Below are positions 8,063-17,160 of a DNA stretch of 64,000 bases, piece after piece. Numbering within the stretch: position 1 is the stretch's first letter; each line of letters begins with the position of its first letter. The position numbers and the translations under genes are program-made. Where the stretch lies: positions 1 through 64,000 of the forward strand of contig NZ_CALDPF010000043.1 of the NCBI RefSeq assembly GCF_937912035.1. Direction: 5' to 3'. The notes under the pieces are model-generated. The model made no database searches and was not told where the DNA came from. It saw only the letters and a list, made by a program, of their open reading frames with translations. The stretch comes from an uncultured Bacteroides sp. Its GTDB lineage: Bacteria > Bacteroidota > Bacteroidia > Bacteroidales > Bacteroidaceae.

Positions 8063-9219
8063 TTCTTCAATTTTAAGAGGGTTGCAATCTTATCGAATAT
8101 CGCGGTATTTTCATACAAGCCGGTAAAGTGTTCCGCACCCGGACCGAATGCATAAACAGGAACCATCACGCCTGAATGGCTACCTGTCGAGAACTTACAC
8201 TTGATTTCGCCTTTCTGCAAATCACCATCCACCAAGGTCAAACCGCCTGTTTCATGGTCAGCAGTCACAACGACCAAAGTTTCTCCATCCTTAGCCGCCC
8301 ATTCGAATACCTTACCTACCGTACGATCGAAGTCATGGGTTTCCTGCATCAACAAGTCCAAATCGTTGAAATGACCATAGTCATCCAATTGGGAACCTTC
8401 AATCATTAGAAAGAATCCCTTCTTGTTCTTGTCCATGATATCCATGCCCTTCAAAGCCGATTGAGCCAAACGGTCTCCACGTTCTGCCGGTACCGGAGTA
8501 TCTCTCTTATCTGTTACGGCAAAGATTTTACCATTCTTCAAGGCTTGGGCTTCTTCCCAACTACGGGCTACTTGATAGCCCTTCGCTTCCAACTCTTGGA
8601 ATATGTTACGGCCATCCGGACGATTCTCAAACTTCTCTGCTCCACCACCCACTACATAGTCGGCATCACATTCCACATAGTCGGCTACCAAATCATATTC
8701 ATCATCACGATCCACGTTGTGACAACAGAAATCGGCCGGTGTGGCATCCCACAAGCGACAAGTGACTGCAATACCAGCCGACATACCTTTCTGCTTTGAC
8801 AACGTAATCAACGAAGGCAATTCATTTCCTTGAGGGTCTACCCCTACGTAATGATACTTGGTCTTCTGACCCGTTGCAATGGCGGTTCCTCCTGCTCCAG
8901 AGTCGGTAATCAGTTTATCCGCACAATAAGTCTTCGACAAGCCAACTGCCTGGCTATTGTCCAAATACAACTTACCCCGATTGGCTGTCCAAGCCGAATA
9001 GACATGCATCAAGCTCATGCCATCACCAATCATCAGAACCACATTCTTTACTTTCTTACCCTTCGGTGCCTTGATTTCTGGCACATCGTAAGGGTTTTCC
9101 ATAATGTATGTATGAAGTTTGGCTTCTCTAGCCACTTCCTGTGCCTGCATCGGTTGGGAAACTTGCATACTTCCCAACAATAATGCGGCCATTCCTAATT
9201 TTATCCAATGCTTGTTCAT
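8059..9219 (-). CDS. secreted alkaline phosphatase
   Basis: 386-residue PhoA-family phosphatase with signal peptide MNKHWIKLGMAALLLGSMQ. Metal and catalytic motifs are complete: MIGDGMS (metal Asp), TDSGAGGTAIATG (nucleophilic Ser), DDYGHFNDLD, TADHETGG and GSHSG. It probably removes phosphate monoesters in the periplasm. Its place inside a mannosidase operon (6 bp after GH92, 4-bp overlap with the MGH1-like gene) suggests that the target glycan is phosphorylated, for example with phosphomannose, phosphoethanolamine after diesterase action, or inositol phosphate. Confidence 0.92.
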   Translation of the reverse strand: MNKHWIKLGMAALLLGSMQVSQPMQAQEVAREAKLHTYIMENPYDVPEIKAPKGKKVKNVVLMIGDGMSLMHVYSAWTANRGKLYLDNSQAVGLSKTYCADKLITDSGAGGTAIATGQKTKYHYVGVDPQGNELPSLITLSKQKGMSAGIAVTCRLWDATPADFCCHNVDRDDEYDLVADYVECDADYVVGGGAEKFENRPDGRNIFQELEAKGYQVARSWEEAQALKNGKIFAVTDKRDTPVPAERGDRLAQSALKGMDIMDKNKKGFFLMIEGSQLDDYGHFNDLDLLMQETHDFDRTVGKVFEWAAKDGETLVVVTADHETGGLTLVDGDLQKGEIKCKFSTGSHSGVMVPVYAFGPGAEHFTGLYENTAIFDKIATLLKLKK

Positions 9220-9225
9220 GTATTC

Positions 9226-12108
9226 TTATTTCACAAATAATTTTTCAACCGGAATCTTTTCAAACTCATCCTTACCCGGGAGTCTCCACCCCCAACTCAA
9301 ATGATCTCCTTCGTAATCTTCCAAGTAAAGCAACTGATAAGTATGTAAGCCTTTCTTCAAAGCCACCTTACCACTAGCTACCAATGCCGAGTGAGAACCA
9401 TCGTTATCTACGATCTTTTCTCCATCGATGTACAAGACACTACCATCATCCGAACGGGTGAAGAAACCATAGATACCATCTTCCGGAATGTCAAACATAC
9501 CCGTAAAGGTATAACCGAAGTGGTCCGGTTGTACAGCTTCCTTAATGGAAGGTTCGGTCATGACACCTTGCTTTACGAACTTTCCATTCTTCAAATCAGC
9601 CACCTTCTGGAAGTTACCTATTACATGTACATAGTTCACACCATTGACTGTACCCTTGGCTTGACGAGCCGGTTTGAATTCGGCCTTGGTTGCTTGAACA
9701 GTAAAGGTACGGCTAGGCTTGTAACCTTCCTTGAATGCCTTGGCTTTTATCAGCTTCGAGCATCCCAAAGTAAATGGTTCTACATATCCAAATGAATTTT
9801 CATCCGGTTCTTCACCATTGAAAGTGAAATAAATCCTGGCTCCTTCGGTGGTTGTTGACAAAGACACTTCTGTCTCTCCTTCAAACAGATGCAAGTCCTG
9901 ACTCACATACGGCATCGATACCCAATTGCCTTCAGTAGCCGAATAAGGAGCAGCCTCATCCGATGTACCTCTATGCATATTCGGTTCATCAGTCAACGTA
10001 AAGGCCAGGGTGCCACCCTGCATCAACTGTTCGTAAGTGATGAAGTTCTTTTCAATCGGTTGGCCATTCAATGTTACCGCATCGATATAGATATTCTTGG
10101 TTGGATTGTTGGCAGTAATGGTCAAAGTCTTGCCATTCGCCAATTGCAAATCCACTTGTTCGAAGATTGGAGTAGTCAAAGCGAATTCATTGCTACCCGG
10201 ACATACCGGATAGAAGCCCATAGCGCTCATGATATACCATGCCGACATCTGACCGCAGTCTTCATTACCCACGATACCTTCTGGGGTCGGTGCATACATT
10301 TCATCGAGCAAACGACGGGTCATGGCCTGTGTCTTCCAAGGCTGACCGATATAATTATAAAGATAGGCCATGTGGTGACTTGGCTCATTGCCATGTGCAT
10401 ACTGACCAATCAAGCCGGTAATATCCGATGCCTTTCCTACGACACCCGCCGATGTATTGAACAAGTCATCCAAATCGGCCGTAAAGGTTTCCTTACCACC
10501 GAAGAGTTGAATCATACCATTCACATCATGAGGTACGAAGAAACGATATTGCCAAGCAGTCGCTTCGGTAAATTCATGACCTACCGCATCCGGATTGAAC
10601 TTTTCTTCCCAGTTGCCATCCAAACGCTTGCCATGGAAGAAACGGACATTGCCATCGAATACATTGCAATAGTTCAAGGCACGTTCCATGTATTCCTTGT
10701 GAACGTCTTCCTTACCCATCGCCTTGGCCATCTGAGCAATGGTCCAGTCATCGTATGCATATTCCAACAAACAAGATACCGATTCACGCTTGATGTTCGA
10801 AGGGATGAAACCATACTTCGTATAAAAGTCCGAACCCTTGGCATTCTTGTTGGAAGAAACCACCATCGCTTCCAATGCCTTTTCAGCATCATAACCACGG
10901 ATGCCCTTCATGTAAGCATCGGCAATGATGGAAGCCGAGTGATAGCCAATCATCGTTCCTGTCTCGCCCGAAGAAAGCGGCCAGATAGGAAGTTCGCCAG
11001 TCACTTCATACATATTGAGCAATGACTGAATCATGTTGTTCACCAATTCGGTATCGGTCAAAGTCATCAACGGATGCCATGCACGGAACGTATCCCAAGT
11101 AGAGAAAGTGGAATAAGTGGTCTTTCCTTCCGGAGTCTTTGTGATGCTGCTATCATGGCGACGATAGTCATTGTTGATGTCGTTGGTACGGTTAGGCACC
11201 ACCAATGAATGATACCAAGCCGTATAGAAATTGGTGCGTTGTGCTTCGGTACCTCCCTTTACGTTCACTATAGCCAATTCCTTTTCCCAAGCCGCCTTGG
11301 CCTGCTGGCAAACGGCCTCGAAGTTGAAGTCCGGCATATCGTGCAACAAGTTTTCACGGGCATTTTCTGCGCTGACGATGGAAAGACCTACCTTGGCCAA
11401 CACTTCGCGTTCTTGACCGAAGTGAGCCAGCCCTTGCTTGTCATTCAGCTGTTGCCATTCCTGAATCGGCTTCGAGAACTGAAGCACGAAATAGATGTAT
11501 TGGTTGTCCACCCAACTACGGGTACGTCTCATTCCCACGATTTCATTATCGGCAGTCTGCTTCAATTCCGCTTCGTAGATGAAGTCATCGGTATTCAGGA
11601 TGTGAGTTAAATCCACAATCACAGAAGCATCCTTATCATTCAGATAGGTGTATCGATGCATACCGGCAAAGGTCGATGCCGCCAGTTCCACCTTGATTTG
11701 CTCTTCAGCCAAGGTCACGGCATAGTATCCCGGAGTCGCCTTTTCAGAGTCGTGCGAGAAAGCCGCCGGCAAGAAGATATCCCCCTCTCCTTCCAAGCGT
11801 ACCGGTTGGGTAGTAGGACGAAGCAAGACATCACCCAAGTCCTGACATCCCGTACCGCTCAAGTGCGTGTGTGAAAAACCTAGAATCGTTGAATCCGAAT
11901 AATGATAGCCCGAGCTGGCATCCCAATTGCCTCGACGGGTATCGGGACTTAACTGAACCGCACCGAAAGGAGTCGTTGCACCCGGATAAGTATGTCCATG
12001 GAATCCTGTCCCGATGAAGGGATCTACATAATCAATCGGATTTTTCTGCGGAGAAGAACAAGCACAGAACAAGCAAAGTCCTCCCACCAATAAATCTGTG
12101 TATTTCAT
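9226..12108 (-). CDS. GH92 alpha-mannosidase with HEX_C and PA14 domains
   Basis: About 960 residues. The N-terminus is a lipoprotein-type signal (MKYTDLLVGGLCLFCACSS). The GH92 catalytic part follows with DYVDPFIGTG, GHTYPGATTPFG, STWDTFRAWHPL, the GNEPSHHMAYLYN acid region and the NEDCGQMSAWYIMSAMGFYP base region. GH92 enzymes are calcium-dependent exo-alpha-mannosidases. A chitobiase-like HEX_C domain (about 748-812) and a PA14/GLEYA-like domain (about 820-960, SDDGSVLYIDG and GSHSAL) are appended. The PA14 part resembles the tail of the PLC protein of the same locus. I chose ATG 12106-12108 because it starts the signal sequence; the longer frame to 12156 reaches into the promoter. Confidence 0.93.
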   Translation of the reverse strand: MKYTDLLVGGLCLFCACSSPQKNPIDYVDPFIGTGFHGHTYPGATTPFGAVQLSPDTRRGNWDASSGYHYSDSTILGFSHTHLSGTGCQDLGDVLLRPTTQPVRLEGEGDIFLPAAFSHDSEKATPGYYAVTLAEEQIKVELAASTFAGMHRYTYLNDKDASVIVDLTHILNTDDFIYEAELKQTADNEIVGMRRTRSWVDNQYIYFVLQFSKPIQEWQQLNDKQGLAHFGQEREVLAKVGLSIVSAENARENLLHDMPDFNFEAVCQQAKAAWEKELAIVNVKGGTEAQRTNFYTAWYHSLVVPNRTNDINNDYRRHDSSITKTPEGKTTYSTFSTWDTFRAWHPLMTLTDTELVNNMIQSLLNMYEVTGELPIWPLSSGETGTMIGYHSASIIADAYMKGIRGYDAEKALEAMVVSSNKNAKGSDFYTKYGFIPSNIKRESVSCLLEYAYDDWTIAQMAKAMGKEDVHKEYMERALNYCNVFDGNVRFFHGKRLDGNWEEKFNPDAVGHEFTEATAWQYRFFVPHDVNGMIQLFGGKETFTADLDDLFNTSAGVVGKASDITGLIGQYAHGNEPSHHMAYLYNYIGQPWKTQAMTRRLLDEMYAPTPEGIVGNEDCGQMSAWYIMSAMGFYPVCPGSNEFALTTPIFEQVDLQLANGKTLTITANNPTKNIYIDAVTLNGQPIEKNFITYEQLMQGGTLAFTLTDEPNMHRGTSDEAAPYSATEGNWVSMPYVSQDLHLFEGETEVSLSTTTEGARIYFTFNGEEPDENSFGYVEPFTLGCSKLIKAKAFKEGYKPSRTFTVQATKAEFKPARQAKGTVNGVNYVHVIGNFQKVADLKNGKFVKQGVMTEPSIKEAVQPDHFGYTFTGMFDIPEDGIYGFFTRSDDGSVLYIDGEKIVDNDGSHSALVASGKVALKKGLHTYQLLYLEDYEGDHLSWGWRLPGKDEFEKIPVEKLFVK

Positions 12109-12138
12109 ATACTTTTCATTAAATTTCAAACCATTCAA

Positions 12139-12170
12139 CAAAAATAAGGAAAACACAAGATATACCCAAA
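12139..12170 (-). promoter_or_regulatory. promoter of the GH92-to-ROK operon
   Basis: On the minus strand TTTG (12170-12167), 20 nt, then TATTTTTG (12146-12139), 31 bp upstream of the GH92 ATG. With the terminator at 12181-12211 it marks a transcription-unit break between susD and GH92. Confidence 0.6.
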
Positions 12171-12180
12171 ATTATCTACA

Positions 12181-12211
12181 AAAAAACGGCAGTATTCAAA
12201 ATACCGCCGTC
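12181..12211 (-). terminator. terminator after susCD
   Basis: ACGGCAGTAT (12186-12195) pairs with ATACCGCCGT (12201-12210) with one mismatch. The minus strand continues into seven or more T residues. It lies 24 bp after the susD stop codon. Confidence 0.8.
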
Positions 12212-12234
12212 TTTATTTCTGTATATGAAACGAA

Positions 12235-13866
12235 TCAATAACCTTCGTTCTGCTTCAACTGACCGTTTGACTTAGTTACCTGTTCGCTAGGATAAGGGAA
12301 CACCATCATATAGTCTGCATACGAGTTCTTATTTACATAGTCACCATAACCTTCGATAGTGAAAGCCGATGCCGGATTAGCACGGTCTTCGTATACACGT
12401 ACTCGTGGATGAGCGTTCAACTCAGCAGCTGCCAACGCCTTGATTTCAGCATTATTGGAACGATGCCAACGCTTCAAGTCGAACAAGTGGTCGGTGAATT
12501 CGAATGCCAATTCACAACGACGTTCGTGATACAAATCGGCCATAGTAGCTGTACCTGCCAAAGGCTGCAAATTAGAACGTACACGGATGCGGTTCAAATC
12601 AGCAGTAGCCTTGTCGGCAGCACCGGTCATCAAGTAAGCTTCCGCACGGAACAACAACATTTCAGCGAAACGGATAATCGGGAAGTTCAAACGAACTGTC
12701 GGCCAGTTACCGTTAGTGTTTACATAACCTTCGTCAGTAGCATTGGCATGCTTGAATGGGTCCATGTACTTGTTAATCATGAAACCAGCTTCCAAGTCGG
12801 AAGTTGACCAGAAAGTACGTGTTTCACCGAAGAACTGGAATTCTTGTCCGTACTCCAAGATAGAACGAACCAGACGATCGTTACCTTCACCATCCTTAGC
12901 CATCATTTCGTAGATGTCGTAAGAAGGCTTGTTCTGACCCCAGCCGTTGTATACACCCCAACCCTTGTTTTCGAGGATAACACCCGGGAATTCAGAGCCA
13001 CCACCGCTTGAACCACCGTTACCAGGGATAGTCCAAAGGTATTCAGCGTTCCAGAAATCCTTGAAGTCTGAAGAGAATACGTCGGCAAATGTAGGAGCCA
13101 AATCGCGGCCATAAGCAGTTTCCAACTGGTTCACCATTTCGATGACCTTGCTCCACTGGCCTGCTTCCCAAGTTGCCCAATAAGCGTATGTCTTCGCCTT
13201 GAAAGCTACGGCAGCTGCATCGTGAGCACGACCACGGTTGTCTGCATCGTATTCTTCGAAACGTGGCAAGTAACTGATAGCCTTGTCCATATCTTCGATA
13301 ATCAACTGGTAATTCTCCATTACCGATGCACGCTGTGGAGGAATGGAGTTATCATAACCATTTTCAAAATCTTCATAACGTACGAATGGAACACCCTGCT
13401 TGTCGGTACCATAACGGTAAGCGATGATGAAGTGTGCCCAAGCACGGTTGAAATAAGCTTCACCCAAGCTGCGCTTTTCCACTTCGCTCAAAGCAGTCGA
13501 AGCTTCCTTGTTCAACAAACCGTCAATCACCCAGTTGGCACGAGCCATGGTAGAATACATACGGCTGAACACGTCTCTCAACGGAGACTCATCGCCGGTA
13601 TAGTTCAAGGTAGCCAAAGTATTGTAACCACGGGTACGACCCCATACTACGTCACAAGCACCACCCTGTTCCCAGAACAACTCACGTCCGTAGCAACCTT
13701 CCTGATGGAATCTTTCATACAAGCCATCGATGGCATCAATTGCCTGCTGGTCGTTTGTAAAATATTGGGTAGTCGTAGCATCGCCTTCCGGTTGTACATC
13801 CAGGAAGTCGCTACATGAGCTACATACCAATGCAGACAAAGCAAAAACTGAAATATATTTTTTCAT
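12235..13866 (-). CDS. SusD-like surface glycan-binding lipoprotein
   Basis: 543-residue RagB/SusD-family protein that lids the SusC porin and binds oligosaccharide. Signal and lipobox (ALVCSSC) lead into SDFLDVQPEGD, typical of SusD N-termini. TPR-like segments follow (SLGEAYFNRAWAHFIIAYRYG), then the SusD C-terminal pattern PIIRFAEMLLFRAEAYLMTG, ADLNRIRVRSNLQPL and LYHERRCELAFEFTDHLFDLKRW. It lies 33 bp after susC, a standard pair. Confidence 0.97.
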   Translation of the reverse strand: MKKYISVFALSALVCSSCSDFLDVQPEGDATTTQYFTNDQQAIDAIDGLYERFHQEGCYGRELFWEQGGACDVVWGRTRGYNTLATLNYTGDESPLRDVFSRMYSTMARANWVIDGLLNKEASTALSEVEKRSLGEAYFNRAWAHFIIAYRYGTDKQGVPFVRYEDFENGYDNSIPPQRASVMENYQLIIEDMDKAISYLPRFEEYDADNRGRAHDAAAVAFKAKTYAYWATWEAGQWSKVIEMVNQLETAYGRDLAPTFADVFSSDFKDFWNAEYLWTIPGNGGSSGGGSEFPGVILENKGWGVYNGWGQNKPSYDIYEMMAKDGEGNDRLVRSILEYGQEFQFFGETRTFWSTSDLEAGFMINKYMDPFKHANATDEGYVNTNGNWPTVRLNFPIIRFAEMLLFRAEAYLMTGAADKATADLNRIRVRSNLQPLAGTATMADLYHERRCELAFEFTDHLFDLKRWHRSNNAEIKALAAAELNAHPRVRVYEDRANPASAFTIEGYGDYVNKNSYADYMMVFPYPSEQVTKSNGQLKQNEGY

Positions 13867-13899
13867 CTTCTTATTCTTTTATTTATTAGTCAATCTTTC

Positions 13900-16800
13900 T
13901 TAGTATGTCAACTTCACACCCAAAGAGAATACTCTAGATACCGGATACTTCATGGCATCCCAACCACCACATTCAGGGTCCATACCTGAGTAGTCAGTAA
14001 TAGTGAAGAGGTTTTCACCACTGAAGTATACAGACATGCTGCTCTTGCGTTCGTTCAAATGAGCACACTTACGGAGTACGTCTGTCAAGTCGTATGATAC
14101 AGTGAAGTTCTTCAAACGGAGGTAAGAAGCATCTTCCAAGTACCAATCAGAAGCTGTACTGAAGTTACTGTTCGGGTCGTTCTTTGCCAAACGTGGAATG
14201 TCAGAACCGGTATTGCTTGGGCTCCATGCATTCAAGATTTCCTTTGAACGGTTGAAGCTACCTTCGGCATCACTCAAGCCCATGTACTTACCAGCATAGA
14301 ATGCTTGAGCACCACCTACACCCTGCAACATAGCGCTCACTGAAAGCTTCTTGTAAGTGAAACCACCTGAAAGAGCGAATGTAGTTTCCGGAGTAGCATT
14401 GCCCATGTACTGACGGTCGTTGGTATCAATCTTACCATCGTTGTTGAAGTCTACGAACTTCAAGTCACCGGCTACAGCATCCGGTTGGATACGCTTGCCA
14501 TCCTTCACGTAAGCAGCTGCTTCAGCATCGCTTTGGAAGATACCATCAGCCTTAATCAAATAGAACGAGTTGAGCGGTTGGCCTTGTGCAGTCTGATAGA
14601 TGTAAGGGATGTTACGGAAACCACCTTCGCCAGTCCATACCCCCGGAGTACCGTCCTGATTCTTCACGCCGATATCGGATACCTTATTCTTAATATAAGA
14701 GAAGTTACCTGATACGAAGTAGCTCCAATCCTTGTTGATCTTGTCCTTCCAGCTCATCTGTGCTTCGAAACCACGGTTTCTGATTTCACCCTGATTAACC
14801 AACATACCGCTGATACCGATGGTGTTCGGCCAGTTCATGGTCTGTTCCTGAATCAAGTTGAATGTACGCTTGTCGAAGTAGTCGAGAGCTACGTTCAAGC
14901 GGTTATTAAACATATCGAGGTCAATACCCAAGTCCCATTGTTCAGAAGTTTCCCAAGTCAAGTTCGGGTTCAACGCTACACCATTGTATACGAAGTTTTC
15001 CCATACCTTGCCCGATTCAGGACCATATTGAGCTTGTTCTGACCAAGATGACTTCTTCAATACAGCCGACTTGTAGTTGTAACCGATAGAACCCAAGTTA
15101 CCTACACGACCCCAAGAAGCACGTACCTTCAACAAGTTCACTACATCGTTTTCCGGGAAGAAAGCTTCGTTTGAAATCTTCCATGCAGCAGTCAAAGCCG
15201 GGAAGTCACCATAGTTATTGTCCTTCGGCAAACGGCCTGCATAGTCACGACGCCAAGAAGCAGTCAAGAAGTAACGGTCATCGTATGAATAAGCCAAACG
15301 ACCAATCAATGAAACGTTAGCATCCGGACCAGTCAAGAAATCGTAAGCAGTAGTAGAACCTGCATATGACAAGTATTGCAAATAACTTGATTCATCAGCA
15401 AAGTCCTTACCATCCACTTCCAAGCCACGCATTGCATAGTGGTCTGCAGTAGTAGAAAGCAATACACCTACTGTATGCTTGTCATTGAAAGTATTGTCAT
15501 AAGTCAAGGTATTTTCAGTCTTCCATGCATCGGTACGATAGCTATAGTTGTTCAAGCTGTTCGACAATTCAGGCTTACCCACTTCATCACGGATTGGGCT
15601 GAAGTTCTTGTAGTTCTGATGTTCGAGGCTATAAGTGAAACGGCTGGTGAACTTCAAACCAGGAACGATATTGGCAATTTCCAAGCTAGTAGTAGACCAT
15701 ACTTCGCTAGTCTTGTCGTAACGGTTGTGAGCTTCCAACAAACGCATTGGGTTCACAGCATCACCATGAGCATCGGCAAAGTTTGAACCATATTGTGCGA
15801 TGTAAGCCGGATCCTCAGTAGTTGTACCACCGTATGTACCATCCAACGGATTATAAACAGTAGCACTGGCTGGCATGAACATTGCTGCAATAACCGCACC
15901 TGTATAACCGCTATTAGTGTCTACTGAACGGTCTTCGTGGTTCTTCCAAATCAAGTCTTCGCTGATAGTCACCCACTTGTTCAATTTGAACTTACCATTA
16001 TAACGCAAAGTAAAATGCTTGTCGAATGTATTTTCCAATACACCTTCGTCTTGGTCAAAAGCAAATGAAAGGCGGTTAGAATAATTTTCAGTACCTACGT
16101 TCAATGCCACATTGTGACGTTGGTAGAAACCAGTACGGAAAATTTCATCCATCCAGTCTGTACGAGTAGTACCAATCCATGGATTCTTGCTTACATCCCA
16201 ACCAGCCGGCAATGACAAGCCAGCATTAGCATATGAAAGCTGACGCATCTTTAATTGCTCTTCTGCATTCAATGGTTCAATCAAGTTCATGGCTTGACGG
16301 ATACCGAATGTTGCATCGTAACTCAATGATGGAGCACCTTCCTTAGCCTTCTTGGTAGTCACCAACACTACACCACCGGCTCCCGACTGAGCACCATAGA
16401 TAGCAGCCGAAGCCGCGTCCTTCAATACAACGATTGATTCGATATCGTTCATGGAAGCAATCGGAGCACCTGGTACACCATCTACTACCCACAACACATT
16501 GTCACCATTCTGAGAACCTTGACCACGAATCACGATATTCGGAGTACCGGTTGGGTCACCACCATTCGATGAAACAACCACACCGGCCAACTGACCTTGC
16601 AACATACCTTCCGTAGAGCTAACCGGACGAGTGACCAAATCTTCCGTATTGCTCAATACACCTACAGATGCAGACAAGTCCTGCTTACGCTGACCTGCAC
16701 CATAACCCAAAACCACGACTTCGTCCAAAAGTTCTGTGTCTTCCTTCAAAGTAATGGTCATATTAGCCTGTGCTGTCAGTTCCTGAGCCGCATAACCAAT

Positions 16801-17064
16801 GTAGCTGATAGACAAGACAGCACCTTCCTTCACATTCAATTGGAAATTACCATCGAAATCGGTAATCGTACCGTTGGTAGTACCTTTTTCCAAAACACTA
16901 GCCCCAATTACAGGCTCGCCATTGGCATCTAATACCCGACCTTTAATGGTCTTGTTCTGCTGGATAGAGGCTATCTCATCCACCATGGTATTACCGTGTA
17001 CTGACAACGGGAATGCACATCCCAGCATGGCAGCACTCAGTAAAACAGACATTTTCTTTTTCAT
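13900..17064 (-). CDS. SusC-like TonB-dependent outer-membrane transporter
   Basis: 1054 residues. Signal peptide, then a CarboxypepD_reg domain (about 38-115, KGRVLDANGEPVIGASVLEK), the TonB box/plug (VVLGYGAGQRKQDLSASVGVL; GVVVSSNGGDPTGTPNIVIRG; VVDGVPGAPIASMNDIESI) and a 22-strand barrel ending in the aromatic FSLGVKLTY. It imports glycan fragments across the outer membrane using TonB energy. Its own promoter lies 65 bp upstream. Neither an anti-sigma nor a hybrid two-component regulator gene lies next to it. Confidence 0.97.
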   Translation of the reverse strand: MKKKMSVLLSAAMLGCAFPLSVHGNTMVDEIASIQQNKTIKGRVLDANGEPVIGASVLEKGTTNGTITDFDGNFQLNVKEGAVLSISYIGYAAQELTAQANMTITLKEDTELLDEVVVLGYGAGQRKQDLSASVGVLSNTEDLVTRPVSSTEGMLQGQLAGVVVSSNGGDPTGTPNIVIRGQGSQNGDNVLWVVDGVPGAPIASMNDIESIVVLKDAASAAIYGAQSGAGGVVLVTTKKAKEGAPSLSYDATFGIRQAMNLIEPLNAEEQLKMRQLSYANAGLSLPAGWDVSKNPWIGTTRTDWMDEIFRTGFYQRHNVALNVGTENYSNRLSFAFDQDEGVLENTFDKHFTLRYNGKFKLNKWVTISEDLIWKNHEDRSVDTNSGYTGAVIAAMFMPASATVYNPLDGTYGGTTTEDPAYIAQYGSNFADAHGDAVNPMRLLEAHNRYDKTSEVWSTTSLEIANIVPGLKFTSRFTYSLEHQNYKNFSPIRDEVGKPELSNSLNNYSYRTDAWKTENTLTYDNTFNDKHTVGVLLSTTADHYAMRGLEVDGKDFADESSYLQYLSYAGSTTAYDFLTGPDANVSLIGRLAYSYDDRYFLTASWRRDYAGRLPKDNNYGDFPALTAAWKISNEAFFPENDVVNLLKVRASWGRVGNLGSIGYNYKSAVLKKSSWSEQAQYGPESGKVWENFVYNGVALNPNLTWETSEQWDLGIDLDMFNNRLNVALDYFDKRTFNLIQEQTMNWPNTIGISGMLVNQGEIRNRGFEAQMSWKDKINKDWSYFVSGNFSYIKNKVSDIGVKNQDGTPGVWTGEGGFRNIPYIYQTAQGQPLNSFYLIKADGIFQSDAEAAAYVKDGKRIQPDAVAGDLKFVDFNNDGKIDTNDRQYMGNATPETTFALSGGFTYKKLSVSAMLQGVGGAQAFYAGKYMGLSDAEGSFNRSKEILNAWSPSNTGSDIPRLAKNDPNSNFSTASDWYLEDASYLRLKNFTVSYDLTDVLRKCAHLNERKSSMSVYFSGENLFTITDYSGMDPECGGWDAMKYPVSRVFSLGVKLTY

Positions 17065-17128
17065 AAAATAACTATTTAATGACTTTAATTAATATTCAAA
17101 CGGATATTATTTAATATTTTTTAGCAGG

Positions 17129-17136
17129 CAAATATA
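17129..17136 (-). promoter_or_regulatory. -7 box of the susC promoter
   Basis: Minus-strand TATATTTG (TAnnTTTG), 65 bp upstream of the susC ATG and just after the PLC gene, giving a leader of about 60 nt. A -33 TTTG is not evident, so the promoter may need an activator. Confidence 0.55.
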
Positions 17137-17160
17137 AGGTTTCTTTTTATTAAGGTAAAA

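Noticed and set aside
9889..11025. 378-codon plus-strand frame opposite GH92
   Set aside because: Shadow of the GH92 coding strand; no start context, promoter or domain.
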